DNA from: QQUJ01 sp050287605
GTDB taxonomy: Bacteria; Pseudomonadota; Gammaproteobacteria; QQUJ01
Assembly (NCBI GenBank): GCA_050287605.1
Contig: JBNKCG010000088.1
Location: 1 to 64,000 of the forward strand
DNA length: 64,000 nucleotides
Direction: 5' to 3'
Shown: positions 25,037 to 33,993 of the stretch, one piece after another
Layout: each line of letters starts with the position of its first letter
How positions within the stretch are numbered: position 1 is the first letter of the stretch
Notes under the pieces: generated by a model
Databases searched by the model: none
What the model was told of the DNA's origin: nothing
Seen by the model: only the letters and a program-made list of their open reading frames with translations
Position numbers and translations under genes: made by a program

Positions 25037-26350
25037 CTACTCTTCCACCGCGCGGCGCGCGAATTCCGCTGCACCCAATGCACCGGTGTAGATGGAGTCG
25101 GGATCGATGTTGATGGTCACTTTGCCGTAGTTCTCCTCCACGAGCTGTTCGAGCTCCTTCACCGCGGCGCCGTTCTTGGCGACGCCGCCGGTAAAGGTGA
25201 ACTCGTCGGTGATGCCGCCGGCACGGGAGATGATGGACATGGCGCGCAGGATGATGGCGCGGTGCAGACCGGCCAGGATGTCTTCGCGTTTTTCGCCCAA
25301 CGCCAGCCGGTCACGCAGCTCGGCGCCCGCGAACACCGTGCAAGTGGAGTTGATACGCACCGACTTGCTGGCCTTCATGGCCAGCGGCCCCAGCTCATGC
25401 AGGCCCATGTTCATCTCGTCGGCCACGTAGCCCAGATAGCGGCCGGTACCCGCGGCGCAGCGGTCGTTCATCTGAAAGTTGACCACGATTCCCTTTTCGT
25501 CGATCTGGATACCCTTGGTGTCCTGGCCGCCGATATCGAGCACGGTGCGGGTCTTGGGGTACATCAAGTGCGCACCCAACCCGTGGCAAAGGATCTCGGA
25601 GCGGATGTGCTCCTTGGGGAACGGCAGGCGCACACGCCCGTAACCCGTACCCACCACGTAGGTCTCATCGATCTCCACACCCAATGCGCTCTTGACCGCC
25701 GTTTCCACCTGCGCGCTATCGGCCTTGATGCGTCCATCCTCTAGCACGCGATTCAGCGCACGCACGAACTTGTTGCTCATATCGCCCGCCGGCGGGCGGT
25801 TCTCCACCTCGATGATGGACTTGTCGTAGAGGTTGATCAGCGTATCGAACGACTGCCCCGTCTCGCCGGAGACCACTTCTCCAAAATGCATGTAGCGCGT
25901 CCCGGCGAGATCGCGGAAGAAGTCCGACTTGCGTTTGGCGCCCGGAGCAAACAGCCCGACGACATCCTCGCGCAGACGCCCGAACAACTCCGTCAACGCA
26001 TCGCGCAGCGCCTCTTCGTGGCCCTTGTGGCGCTCGGAATCCACGTTGCTCTTGCAGGTTGCCTCAAGATCGTCCAACTGCTCGATGAACTGTTCGAGTC
26101 GAAACCCGGACTCCAGCCCCTTGACCATATCGGCCACGTCGTCCTCGCTGAGCGCATCGAACCCGCTCAACTCGCGGCGCACCAAGGCAAGACGCGCATC
26201 GACGATCGCCTCCTGCTTGGCCACCTGGCTGGCGGTATCGTAGTTGGAACGCGAGTTGGTGATACCGCGCCCTAGCACGTTGCCCTTGTCGTCCATCACC
26301 ACCGCCTTGGTGGTGGTGGAACCCAGATCAATACCAATGAAACCCTTCAT
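25037..26350 (-). CDS. bcrA: Benzoyl-CoA reductase, ATPase subunit A
   Basis: A 437-residue ATPase subunit of class I benzoyl-CoA reductase. GIDLGSTTTKAVVMDD starts the acetate-kinase/Hsc70-like fold. An inserted region of about 150 residues (about 70-220), absent from BcrD, is followed by TVLDIGGQDTKGIQI. The cluster cysteines lie in NDRCAAGTGRYLGY and INSTCTVFAGAEL, and TFTGGVAKNGAAV is the second phosphate loop. With BcrD it hydrolyses two ATP per electron pair to lower the potential of electrons from ferredoxin. It starts 10 bases after bcrB and precedes bcrD by 24 bases. Confidence 0.93.
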   Translation of the reverse strand: MKGFIGIDLGSTTTKAVVMDDKGNVLGRGITNSRSNYDTASQVAKQEAIVDARLALVRRELSGFDALSEDDVADMVKGLESGFRLEQFIEQLDDLEATCKSNVDSERHKGHEEALRDALTELFGRLREDVVGLFAPGAKRKSDFFRDLAGTRYMHFGEVVSGETGQSFDTLINLYDKSIIEVENRPPAGDMSNKFVRALNRVLEDGRIKADSAQVETAVKSALGVEIDETYVVGTGYGRVRLPFPKEHIRSEILCHGLGAHLMYPKTRTVLDIGGQDTKGIQIDEKGIVVNFQMNDRCAAGTGRYLGYVADEMNMGLHELGPLAMKASKSVRINSTCTVFAGAELRDRLALGEKREDILAGLHRAIILRAMSIISRAGGITDEFTFTGGVAKNGAAVKELEQLVEENYGKVTINIDPDSIYTGALGAAEFARRAVEE

Positions 26351-26360
26351 TGCCCCCTCC

Positions 26361-27647
26361 TCAAGCAGCCGCCGTGGCCGAACGGCGCTTCTGATCGATC
26401 ATCTGGAAATAGCTCTCCAGACGGTTTTTCACGTTGGCGTGCGAGAAGTAACGCGGATCCACCAGATCGGTTTCGATGAAGGCGGCAGGTTTGCCGGTGC
26501 GGCGCTCCACCTCGCGCATCATCATCAGCTGCCCCGCGGAGAAGCTGTTGCAACTCTTGATGGAGTTGATCAGCAGACCGTCGGCCTGGTATTCGTTGAC
26601 GTAGTCCACCAGCGTGTCCACGCGCGCCGGCAGGTTGCGATTGGTGTAGCAGGTGAGGCAGTACTCGGCCAGCGACTCCAGCGGGCGTTCGGGATCGTGA
26701 CGGAAGCCGAGATCGTAGCTACCGCCCACCTTGGTGTAGGTGCTCGCCACCACCACCGCGCCTTCGTCGTAGAAGAGCTTCCAGAACTCGCGGAAGTTGG
26801 TCCAGTTGGGTGGCCCCTCCACCACCAGGCGGTACTTCTGCTCGTTCATGTCGCCGTCAGGCGTGACGGGACCACGGCCCTCTTTGAGGCGCTGCTCCAC
26901 CTCGCCGCGCAGCATGGTGTAGTAATCGACCGCCCTCTGCGTGCCGCGGAACGCGGTGAACACCGGCCCGATGTAGTAGACTCCGCCGAAGTAGGCGTCG
27001 ATGGGCGACGGCGTCTGTTTCCCCGCTTCCAAACACCACACCAGATCGTCTTCCGCCTTGGCCGAGAGTGCCATGTACTCGCGCAGGCGATCGATGTCGA
27101 ACTTGACGCCGCTCACCTTCTCGAAGGCAGGAATGACGTCGTTCTTCAACTGCTTGACCACATAGTTGCGCATGTTGTCGGTGATGACGCCATCGCCCTC
27201 GTAGGGTATATGCAGCATCACCGTCGGGCACTTGTACTCGTGACGCAGCAGCTCGAACCACTTCATGAAGGTGAAGCAGCCGGTGTAGGAGAGCAGCAGC
27301 AAATTGGGGTTGGGAATCTGCTTGCCGTTGGGGGCAATGTTGCCACGACCCATCATGCCGATATCGGCTTTGACGTAGGTGCAGACGTCCTCCGAATGGC
27401 CGCTCTTCTCCGCATCCATGATCATGCCGCCGCTCTGCTTGCGCATGCCGTTCTGGATGGCGTTGATTTCGGGCAGATTGTTGACCATGTCGAAGCACAT
27501 GATCAGTTCGTTGAGGTTGCCGGGCACGAAGGTGGAGACGATCTTCTCTTTACCGCTCGTGAGGCGCTCGTAGTTGCTGGCGATCATGTCCTTCTGCAGC
27601 AGCATGGAAGGCTCTTTGATCACCTCGGGCGTTGTTTTCTCGCTCAT
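26361..27647 (-). CDS. bcrB: Benzoyl-CoA reductase, subunit B
   Basis: A 428-residue subunit of the 2-hydroxyglutaryl-CoA dehydratase D-component family, which carries the benzoyl-CoA-binding and [4Fe-4S]-bearing module. Conserved features are the PGNLNELIMCFDMVNNLPEIN start, LLSYTGCFTFMKWFELL, MLHIPYEGDG, YCLTCYTNRNLP and INSIKSCNSFSAGQLMM, with cysteines placed as cluster ligands, ending in ETDLVDPRYFSHANVKNRLESY. It pairs with BcrC to form the active site where the aromatic ring is reduced to cyclohexa-1,5-diene-1-carbonyl-CoA. It lies 23 bases after bcrC. Confidence 0.92.
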   Translation of the reverse strand: MSEKTTPEVIKEPSMLLQKDMIASNYERLTSGKEKIVSTFVPGNLNELIMCFDMVNNLPEINAIQNGMRKQSGGMIMDAEKSGHSEDVCTYVKADIGMMGRGNIAPNGKQIPNPNLLLLSYTGCFTFMKWFELLRHEYKCPTVMLHIPYEGDGVITDNMRNYVVKQLKNDVIPAFEKVSGVKFDIDRLREYMALSAKAEDDLVWCLEAGKQTPSPIDAYFGGVYYIGPVFTAFRGTQRAVDYYTMLRGEVEQRLKEGRGPVTPDGDMNEQKYRLVVEGPPNWTNFREFWKLFYDEGAVVVASTYTKVGGSYDLGFRHDPERPLESLAEYCLTCYTNRNLPARVDTLVDYVNEYQADGLLINSIKSCNSFSAGQLMMMREVERRTGKPAAFIETDLVDPRYFSHANVKNRLESYFQMIDQKRRSATAAA

Positions 27648-27670
27648 GACGAATGCTCCCTAGCGGAGTG

Positions 27671-28831
27671 TTAGCTCCACAGTTTGATGGAATCGGCGAA
27701 GGTGCCGGCCTGTTCGCGGATGGGCTGCATCTGGCCGGAGTTCTCGGCGTATTTGAAGGAGATGTACGGCACGTTGTTCTCCTTCATCCGGTCGGCCAGC
27801 ATGGGGCGCTCAAGCAGCGCCGGATCGCAGAAGCTGGGTGCCGCGAAGATCACGCCTTCGGCACCGCGCCTTTTCACCTGCTTGAGCAAATAGACGCCCT
27901 TCTCCTCTTCGGTGGGTGAATATTTGGGTGCGGTATCGATGGACGAGTGCACGAACGCCTTGGCCAGCGCCTCCATGGGATCACCCTCTTCGACCACGTC
28001 GCCCATGATCATGCGGTTGACCACCATGTAGTCGTCGTCGACCACGTAGCATCCCGACATCTCGATGGAACGGATCAGGTTGAGCGGCGGCTGTTCGCAG
28101 AACGAACCGTTGATAATGATGCGGCAGTTGTCGCGCATGGGCCGGTCCTCGGCACGCACCGCATCGAGGTAATCGCTCAACATCTGGTTGTGCTCTTCGA
28201 CGGGGAGCACCATGCCAGCGCGCATCAACAGATAGGTCTCCGAAGCCGGGACTTTCCACGGTTCCGCCGAACGCAGATCGTAAACCGCCTCCACCAGGCG
28301 TCGGTTCTCGTTGTAGACCTTGATGGAGTTGCGCAGATCATCATCGGTGATTTCGCGACCGGAGAGCTTCTCCAAACCGTGGCGCAGCTCGTTCAGCTCT
28401 TCGACGTAGTAGGGAACGCCCACTTCGTCGTCGAAGTTCTGCGGTACATCGAAATAGCGCACGTATTTGTCGGCGAACATCATCTTCCAGATACCCGACA
28501 GGTTGCGGATCACGTCGCAGATGCTGGGAAACAGCATGCCGTCGACGAAATCGATCTTGTTGGTGACACCCAACTCGATGGTCGAGCGCGGGATGCGGCA
28601 GATATAGCTCTGGTAGTAGGCGTCGCCGTGGATGACCTCCATCTGGTCACCGCCGCCGAAGATGCCCAACGGCAGCATCCCCGCTGCGTGGATGATCTCG
28701 CGCGGCACGTAGTACGGCATGAATCCGATGACTTTGCGCCCCTCCTGAGCGGCCTTCCACTCGCGCGCGGCGGTGAAGTTGAGGTCCTCGTAAAGCGCCT
28801 CGCAGCGCTTGATGATCGCTTCGCTACCCAT
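27671..28831 (-). CDS. bcrC: Benzoyl-CoA reductase, subunit C
   Basis: A 386-residue subunit, also of the 2-hydroxyglutaryl-CoA dehydratase D family. Characteristic segments are VIGFMPYYVPREIIHAAGMLP, YICRIPRSTIELG, MLFPSICDVIRNLSGIWKMMF, INGSFCEQPPLNLI and FAAPSFCDPALLERPML; the Cys residues supply a cluster ligand set. ATG 28831 overlaps the dch stop by one base (TAATG) with GGGAG 9 bases upstream, so translation is coupled. Order dch-bcrC-bcrB-bcrA-bcrD keeps the CBAD order known from Thauera aromatica, but with had, oah and dch moved in front of it. Confidence 0.92.
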   Translation of the reverse strand: MGSEAIIKRCEALYEDLNFTAAREWKAAQEGRKVIGFMPYYVPREIIHAAGMLPLGIFGGGDQMEVIHGDAYYQSYICRIPRSTIELGVTNKIDFVDGMLFPSICDVIRNLSGIWKMMFADKYVRYFDVPQNFDDEVGVPYYVEELNELRHGLEKLSGREITDDDLRNSIKVYNENRRLVEAVYDLRSAEPWKVPASETYLLMRAGMVLPVEEHNQMLSDYLDAVRAEDRPMRDNCRIIINGSFCEQPPLNLIRSIEMSGCYVVDDDYMVVNRMIMGDVVEEGDPMEALAKAFVHSSIDTAPKYSPTEEEKGVYLLKQVKRRGAEGVIFAAPSFCDPALLERPMLADRMKENNVPYISFKYAENSGQMQPIREQAGTFADSIKLWS

Positions 28832-29601
28832 TATCGGTTCTCCCACTTGGCAGGACGCTTCTCCAGGAAGGCGTTAAGCCCTTCAACGGCATCGTGTGTG
28901 GCCATCAGGCCGGAAAGGTAGAGCGCTTCGACGCGCTCGATCTTGGCTTTGATGCGCGCGACGGACTCTTCGCGCGCCGCTTGCATGGCAAAACGCAGGG
29001 TGCTGGCACTGTGCGGCAACAGATGTTGTTCGGCGTAAGCCAGCGCCGCCCCACTGGGATCGTCGTCAACCACGTTGGCCAAACCCATGGCGCCGGCCTC
29101 TTCGCCCGACACCGACCGCCCCGAGTAGAGAATGTCCTCCGCATGCGCCAGGCCGATACGTTCCGGCAGCAAGCAGGATGCGGCCGGCGCGAACACCGAG
29201 AGTTTGATCTCGGGCTGTCCCAACGCAGCGCCCGGCGCGACGAACAGCAGGCTGCCGCCGCACGCAACCTCCAGACCGCCCCCCAGGCACTGCCCCTGAA
29301 TCGCCACCAGGATGGGCGCCGGAAACTCCAGCATCTGAATCACCAGACGATGCAGGCCCCGGAGCATCTCTGCGCACTGCTGAGGCAGGTGCTCTTCGAC
29401 ACTGGCGCCAAAGCTGAAGTGCGGACCTTCGGCATCGAGGATCACGGCCTTCAGAGCGGCGTTTCCCTGATGCTCGCCAAGCGCGGCGCTGAGTGCGGCG
29501 ATCATCGCAGCATCGATGATGTTGGCCTTGGGACGGTTGAGGCGCAGTCTCAGCAACTGCCCCTCACGCTCCGACCAGACGTTGAGCGGCGTCTCACTCA
29601 T
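28831..29601 (-). CDS. dch: Cyclohexa-1,5-diene-1-carbonyl-CoA hydratase
   Basis: A 256-residue crotonase-family protein. The oxyanion-hole segments are FSFGASVEEHLP and AIQGQCLGGGLEVACGGSLLFVAP, followed by GQPEIKLSVFAPAAS. The FSFGASVEEH form and the immediate context of bcr, oah and had point to dienoyl-CoA hydratase, which adds water to the benzoyl-CoA reductase product to give 6-hydroxycyclohex-1-ene-1-carbonyl-CoA. It starts 4 bases after oah and its stop is fused with the bcrC start. Confidence 0.88.
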   Translation of the reverse strand: MSETPLNVWSEREGQLLRLRLNRPKANIIDAAMIAALSAALGEHQGNAALKAVILDAEGPHFSFGASVEEHLPQQCAEMLRGLHRLVIQMLEFPAPILVAIQGQCLGGGLEVACGGSLLFVAPGAALGQPEIKLSVFAPAASCLLPERIGLAHAEDILYSGRSVSGEEAGAMGLANVVDDDPSGAALAYAEQHLLPHSASTLRFAMQAAREESVARIKAKIERVEALYLSGLMATHDAVEGLNAFLEKRPAKWENR

Positions 29602-29605
29602 GGCC

Positions 29606-30754
29606 TCAGTCCTTGGCGCCCGGCATCAGGCTGTCGATAAGTTCGGGCGTCCACGGCGTGCCCTTGGCCAGCGCCTGGCGCAGCGCAACGAAATCGATCT
29701 CGCGGCCGGTCTCTTTCGTTCCCTCGTTAAAGGCACGGAATCCGGTGCGCGCCTCGTTCATCATGTTCAACGCCAGCCACGCGCGACTGTCTTCCTTGTT
29801 GTGGTTCCAGGCTTCGAGCTTGGGCTTGCGCAGTTCTTCGAGACTCTTGGTCATGCACTCGGGGAAGGTTTCGATCAGCTTGGCGCACAGCGCTTCGACC
29901 TTCTCGTCCAACAAACTGAGATCCACCTCGCCCTGCTTCATCAGTTCGCGGCCCTCCTTGAACTCGGCGCCGGTCTTGAATTCGCCGTGCACGATACGGC
30001 CGTATTCGTCGAGCATGCGATCGGTAACCACGGTGGGGTTGGCTACGAACTTGCCGTCGATCTTGAGCGCCGGGGCAATGTCGGCGCAGATCCCCAGCCG
30101 GTACGCCTTGTGCGCGGAGAACGGTTCGCACAACGTGCCGGAGACCATCGCCTGCTCGGCGCCGATCATCACGGGCAGAAAATCGGTAGCACCACCGATG
30201 GCGGCCGAACCGTGCTTGGGTCCCGCCTGACCGAAGTTGGCAAGGTCCTGCGCAACGGTGAAGTCGCAGGCCATGCCGATCTCCTGCCCGCCGCCGATGC
30301 GCATGCCGTTGACGCGGCACACCACAGGCTTGTCGCAGGCCAGGATGGCGCTCACCATGTCGTTGAACAGGCGCATGTACTGGCGGTACTCCTGCGGATT
30401 GCCGGCGTAGTACTCCGCGTACTCTTTGGTGTTACCGCCGGTGCAGAACGCCTTGTCGCCCACCGCTGTGAACACCACGGCGTTGACCTCACGATCCACG
30501 GAGGCACGACGAAACGCCATGATGGTGGCCTTTACCATGGCCGTCGTGTAGCTGTTGTACTGCTTGGGATTGTTGAAGATGATCCAGGCGTTGTAGAGCC
30601 CGTCGGCAACGCTGCCGTCGCGGCGTTTTGCCGGGCGCTTTTCATACAACACCATGCCGTCGGAGAGCTCCTCCACCGAGGCGCCAATCAGGTTGTGATC
30701 GATCAAGTGCTGCGGCGCCGTGGCGGCGACAATCGCATCGGTTTTCTTGGACAT
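29606..30754 (-). CDS. oah: 6-oxocyclohex-1-ene-1-carbonyl-CoA hydrolase
   Basis: A 382-residue crotonase-superfamily enzyme of the size special to Oah; ordinary hydratases are about 260. Recognisable parts are YNAWIIFNNPKQYNSYTTAMV, CTGGNTKEYAEYYAGNPQEYRQYM, VNGMRIGGGQEIGMACDFTVA and FGQAGPKHGSAAIGGATDFLP. The long C-terminal extension (ECMTKSLEELRKPKLEAWN) is also typical. Oah hydrates and hydrolytically opens the ring to 3-hydroxypimelyl-CoA. It follows had by 33 bases and precedes dch by 4, all in one operon. Confidence 0.93.
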   Translation of the reverse strand: MSKKTDAIVAATAPQHLIDHNLIGASVEELSDGMVLYEKRPAKRRDGSVADGLYNAWIIFNNPKQYNSYTTAMVKATIMAFRRASVDREVNAVVFTAVGDKAFCTGGNTKEYAEYYAGNPQEYRQYMRLFNDMVSAILACDKPVVCRVNGMRIGGGQEIGMACDFTVAQDLANFGQAGPKHGSAAIGGATDFLPVMIGAEQAMVSGTLCEPFSAHKAYRLGICADIAPALKIDGKFVANPTVVTDRMLDEYGRIVHGEFKTGAEFKEGRELMKQGEVDLSLLDEKVEALCAKLIETFPECMTKSLEELRKPKLEAWNHNKEDSRAWLALNMMNEARTGFRAFNEGTKETGREIDFVALRQALAKGTPWTPELIDSLMPGAKD

Positions 30755-30787
30755 TTCGTTGCTTCCCCTCGGATAAGTCGTTACGGG

Positions 30788-31861
30788 TTAACCGTGATCC
30801 GGAATCAGAATCGCGCGCTGCGTGAGTTTGTGCGCATGGGCCGCTGCGAAGATCTCGTTGATATCGTCCAGCGGGTGTTGCGCAACGAAGGGCTTGAGCG
30901 CCACCTTACCGTCGAGGATCAGCGCCAAGGCTTCCGGGTAGAGCTCGGGCAAACAGCCCCAATTACCCAAGGCACGGGCATGGAAGGCCATCAGATTGGA
31001 GAGCCGCAACGTGACCTTGTCCATGGTGAATCCGACAACGGCCAGGGTACCGCCAAAGGTCATCAGGCCGTAGGCGGTCTCCTGTCCGGCGGACGTCCCC
31101 GAACACTCGAAAATCGTCCACTCGGTGGAGCGTAAACCTTCGTTCTTGGCGAAGGTCTGTACCGCCTTCTTGAGTTCTTTGCCGGCCACTTCCCGCGCGT
31201 TGAGCGTAAGGCCTGCGCCGTACTGCTTTACCAGTTCCAACTTGGCGTCGTCGATATCGACGGCCACTACCGTGGCCCCCATGGCCTTGGCGATCTGTAC
31301 GGCGTAGGTGCCGACTCCGCCCACGCCGATGACGATGGCCAAGTCACCCGGCTTGATGCCGGCCTGCACCACCGCTTGATACGGGGTCGTCACGGCATCG
31401 GCGACCACCGACAAATCCGCCAATTCGAGCCCGACCGCACCGAGGCGAGTCTCATCGACGCCGCATAGACCGTAGGCGGGTACGGTGATGTGAGTGGCGA
31501 ATCCACCATGGATGTCGTTTCCGGGCATCTTCTGGGTGCGGCAGATCGTGCCCAGCCCACGCTTGCAAAGATCGCACTCGCCGCAGGGGATGACGGCGGG
31601 AATGATGACGGCACGCCCCTGCCACTCCCCGGCACCTTCGCCACAGGCCACCACATGGCCGCTGATCTCGTGGCCCAACGTCAACGGTAGCGGTTGTTTG
31701 AGCGGGACGCCGTCGTAGATAAACCCCAGGTCGGTATGGCAGACACCGCACCCGGCGATCTGCACCAGGACCTCGCCCGGACCCGGCTGCTGCGGCTCGA
31801 ACGACTCCCTGGACATCGGTTGACCAACCTCGGTCATCAACCAGCGATAGGCTGTAGCCAT
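30788..31861 (-). CDS. had: 6-hydroxycyclohex-1-ene-1-carbonyl-CoA dehydrogenase
   Basis: A 357-residue zinc-type alcohol dehydrogenase. Catalytic zinc ligands are in GCGVCHTD and LGHEISGHVV; structural zinc in CGECDLCKRGLGTIC; the NAD-binding Rossmann motif is VIGVGGVGTYAVQIAKAMGA with a following acidic residue (AVDIDD), favouring NAD. In this context it oxidises the Dch product to the 6-oxo compound that Oah opens. It is the first gene of the operon: GGGAGGAG lies upstream of the ATG and a well-formed promoter with an embedded operator sits at 31891-31919. Confidence 0.9.
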   Translation of the reverse strand: MATAYRWLMTEVGQPMSRESFEPQQPGPGEVLVQIAGCGVCHTDLGFIYDGVPLKQPLPLTLGHEISGHVVACGEGAGEWQGRAVIIPAVIPCGECDLCKRGLGTICRTQKMPGNDIHGGFATHITVPAYGLCGVDETRLGAVGLELADLSVVADAVTTPYQAVVQAGIKPGDLAIVIGVGGVGTYAVQIAKAMGATVVAVDIDDAKLELVKQYGAGLTLNAREVAGKELKKAVQTFAKNEGLRSTEWTIFECSGTSAGQETAYGLMTFGGTLAVVGFTMDKVTLRLSNLMAFHARALGNWGCLPELYPEALALILDGKVALKPFVAQHPLDDINEIFAAAHAHKLTQRAILIPDHG

Positions 31862-31890
31862 AGGTATTTCTCCTCCCGTTGTTTTGAGCG

Positions 31891-31919
31891 ACTATAATTT
31901 CCGTTTACGTAAACGTCAA
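31891..31919 (-). promoter_or_regulatory. had-bcr operon promoter with palindromic operator in the spacer
   Basis: On the minus strand TTGACG (31919-31914) and TATAGT (31896-31891) are separated by exactly 17 bases, giving a good sigma-70 promoter about 30 bases before the had start codon. The palindrome TTTACGTAAACGTCAA (plus strand 31904-31919) fills the spacer and the -35, so a protein bound there would block or reshape the promoter. The same motif recurs at 41086-41101 and 41293-41307. Confidence 0.72.
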
Positions 31920-32010
31920 TATTTTTTGGTTTGCGCGATCACGCAATTGGGGCAACGGCAACGCCGCCGATATCTGTCGAATTTTCAGCGGCTTGCCGCC
32001 GCTGTCACAC

Positions 32011-32028
32011 AATGGATAATTTTCCATT
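32011..32028. promoter_or_regulatory. Palindrome AATGGA-N6-TCCATT
   Basis: Perfect 6-bp arms around TAATTT, in an AT-rich stretch between the divergent had and korA genes and just before a possible korA promoter. It could be an operator for a second regulator. No protein can be assigned. Confidence 0.4.
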
Positions 32029-32047
32029 ATGAGTGGCTAAATATTTG

Positions 32048-32076
32048 TTGACGCGACGAGCAGCAACTGTTTATGG
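32048..32076 (+). promoter_or_regulatory. Candidate korA promoter (weak)
   Basis: TTGACG at 32048-32053, a 17-base spacer, then TTATGG at 32071-32076. The -35 is good but the -10 is poor. If used, it gives a leader of about 190 bases ahead of korA. Confidence 0.3.
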
Positions 32077-32275
32077 TTACGAAATCCCTGCTGCGGTGCG
32101 GAATTTTGGGGGTCCCAGGGGAGTCTCACCCGGCATGAATAGCAGTAAGTACAACAATAGGTTATCTGGACTCGCAATCCAGTCCGAAGAGACTCTCCGC
32201 ATCGTGCAGGCGTGTAGGGGTGCCCAATCGACACCTTGTCTTTTACGTTTGGGGAAGTGACTGGAAAGCATACTG

Positions 32276-33991
32276 ATGACCGCGCGATCCGTTTCAATTG
32301 TTCTAACCGGCAGTGGCGGCTCCGGCGTGATGACCGCCGGAGAAATGCTGCTCGGCGCCGCAGCTCGAGCTGGACTGTACGGGTACATGACCCGTTCGTC
32401 CGGACCGCAGATCCGCGGCGGCGAAGCGGCCGCCATGATCCGCCTCTCCACCGATCCCATTGCATCGCACACCGACCGCTACGACCTGCTGCTCGCCATC
32501 GACTGGCAGAACGTGGGTCGTTTCGCCGCCGAGATGCCGCTGGACGGCGATAGTCTGGTCATCGGCGATCCGGCCATGGGCGAGGCCCCCAAAGAGGTCG
32601 TCGCCATGGGAGCGCGCAACGCTGAACTCCCTATGCAGGAGCTCTGCAAGGAGAACAAGGGCTGGCGCCCCAACATGCTGGCCTTGGGTGCCGTCTCCGC
32701 CCTGATCGGTCTCCCCGAGGAGCATGTGTTCGGTTTGATCGAGAAAAAACTCAAGCGCAAGGGCGAAGAGGCCATCGCGCTCAGCGTCGACGCCGTCAAG
32801 GCCGGCATCAAGGCGGCCGGCGAGATGCCCGAGGTTCCCAAACTGGGCAAAGGTTCGGAGGACGTCAGCAACCGCTGGTCCATCACCGGCAACGAAGCCG
32901 CGGGCCTGGGTGCTGTGCGCGGCGGTGTCCGATTCGTCGCAGCCTACCCCATCACCCCGGGCACCGAGGTTCTGGAGTGGCTCGCGCCCTCGCTGAAGAA
33001 ACTCGGTGGCGTGCTGGTACAGGCGGAAGACGAGCTGGCTTCCATCACGCAGATCATCGGCGCCTCCTTCGGCGGTCGTCCGTCGCTCACCGCCACCTCC
33101 GGTCCCGGTCTGGCGCTGATGATGGAATCCATCGGCCTGGCTGTCGCCTCGGAAACCCCCGTTGTGATCATTGACGTGCAGCGTGGCGGACCGTCCACCG
33201 GCATCCCCACCAAATCGGAACAGTCGGACCTCAACATCGCCCTCTATGGTCTGCACGGCGACGCCCCGCATCTGGTGGTCGCTCCTCTTTCCATCGGCGA
33301 CTGTCTGTTCACCACGCAGTGGGCGGTGCATCTGGCCGAAGGGCTCCAGACGGCCTGCATCGTGCTCTCCGACCAGTCCATGGGGCAGTCGCGCGCCATC
33401 ATCGATCGGCCCGCCGACATCGCCTTCATGGCTAAACGTGAGCAACCGCAGCAGTTGGACGAGAACTACCGGCGCTACGCGATCACCGCCTCCGGCGTTT
33501 CGCCCATGGCCGTCCCCGGCATGCCCGGTGGCCAGTACTGCGCCGACGGACTGGAGCACAACATCAAGGGCACGCCCTCCAGCTTGGCGGACGATCACTA
33601 CGCACAGATGGACAAGCGTCTCAAGAAACTCACCCAGTTCAACTACGGCGATCACTGGGCCGAGATCGACGGCCAAGGCACCACCGCCGTGATCACCTGG
33701 GGATCGTGTTCGGGGCCGGTGCGCGAAGCGATCAGCCGTCTGCGCAACGCCGGGCAGGACGTCAAACTGATCGGCATGCGCCTGCTCTCCCCCGCTCAGC
33801 CGGAGAAGATGGCACAAGCCCTTGAAGGTGTGGAACGCGTCCTGGTGGTGGAACAGAGCCACGGCGGACAGTTCTACCGCTACCTGCGCGCGCACTTCGA
33901 TCTGCCGAACGAGGTCAAATCGTTCCGCCGGCCGGGACCGCTACCCATGCGTCCCAACGAAATTCACGACCAACTTGCGAGCTGGAGCTGA
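32276..33991 (+). CDS. korA: 2-oxoacid:ferredoxin oxidoreductase, fused gamma-alpha subunit (KorA type)
   Basis: A 571-residue fusion. Residues about 1-190 are the gamma domain (VLTGSGGSGVMTAGEMLLGAA, then SSGPQIRGGEAAAMIRLS); about 205-571 are the alpha domain with the conserved FVAAYPITPGTEVLEWLA, a Glu-containing AEDELASITQIIGASFGGRPS and TSGPGLALM. With KorB it decarboxylates 2-oxoglutarate (or a related 2-oxo acid) to the CoA ester and reduces ferredoxin, the known electron donor of Thauera benzoyl-CoA reductase. It is divergent from the bcr operon and starts a korA-korB-ferritin-like operon. Confidence 0.88.
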   Translation: MTARSVSIVLTGSGGSGVMTAGEMLLGAAARAGLYGYMTRSSGPQIRGGEAAAMIRLSTDPIASHTDRYDLLLAIDWQNVGRFAAEMPLDGDSLVIGDPAMGEAPKEVVAMGARNAELPMQELCKENKGWRPNMLALGAVSALIGLPEEHVFGLIEKKLKRKGEEAIALSVDAVKAGIKAAGEMPEVPKLGKGSEDVSNRWSITGNEAAGLGAVRGGVRFVAAYPITPGTEVLEWLAPSLKKLGGVLVQAEDELASITQIIGASFGGRPSLTATSGPGLALMMESIGLAVASETPVVIIDVQRGGPSTGIPTKSEQSDLNIALYGLHGDAPHLVVAPLSIGDCLFTTQWAVHLAEGLQTACIVLSDQSMGQSRAIIDRPADIAFMAKREQPQQLDENYRRYAITASGVSPMAVPGMPGGQYCADGLEHNIKGTPSSLADDHYAQMDKRLKKLTQFNYGDHWAEIDGQGTTAVITWGSCSGPVREAISRLRNAGQDVKLIGMRLLSPAQPEKMAQALEGVERVLVVEQSHGGQFYRYLRAHFDLPNEVKSFRRPGPLPMRPNEIHDQLASWS

Positions 33992-33993
33992 TC

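Larger units (their letters stand above)
31862..32275. other. Divergent control region between had and korA
   Basis: A 414-base non-coding region. It holds the had promoter/operator (31891-31919), a palindrome AATGGA-N6-TCCATT (32011-32028) and a weak candidate korA promoter (32048-32076). The roughly 190 bases before korA could be an untranslated leader; half an operator (TTTACGTTT) occurs at 32242-32250. I see no credible gene here. Confidence 0.6.

Noticed and set aside
32033..32260. A 75-codon frame in the korA leader as a leader peptide or small gene
   Set aside because: No ribosome site, no conserved-looking pattern and it overlaps the candidate promoter; chance frame is the simpler reading.
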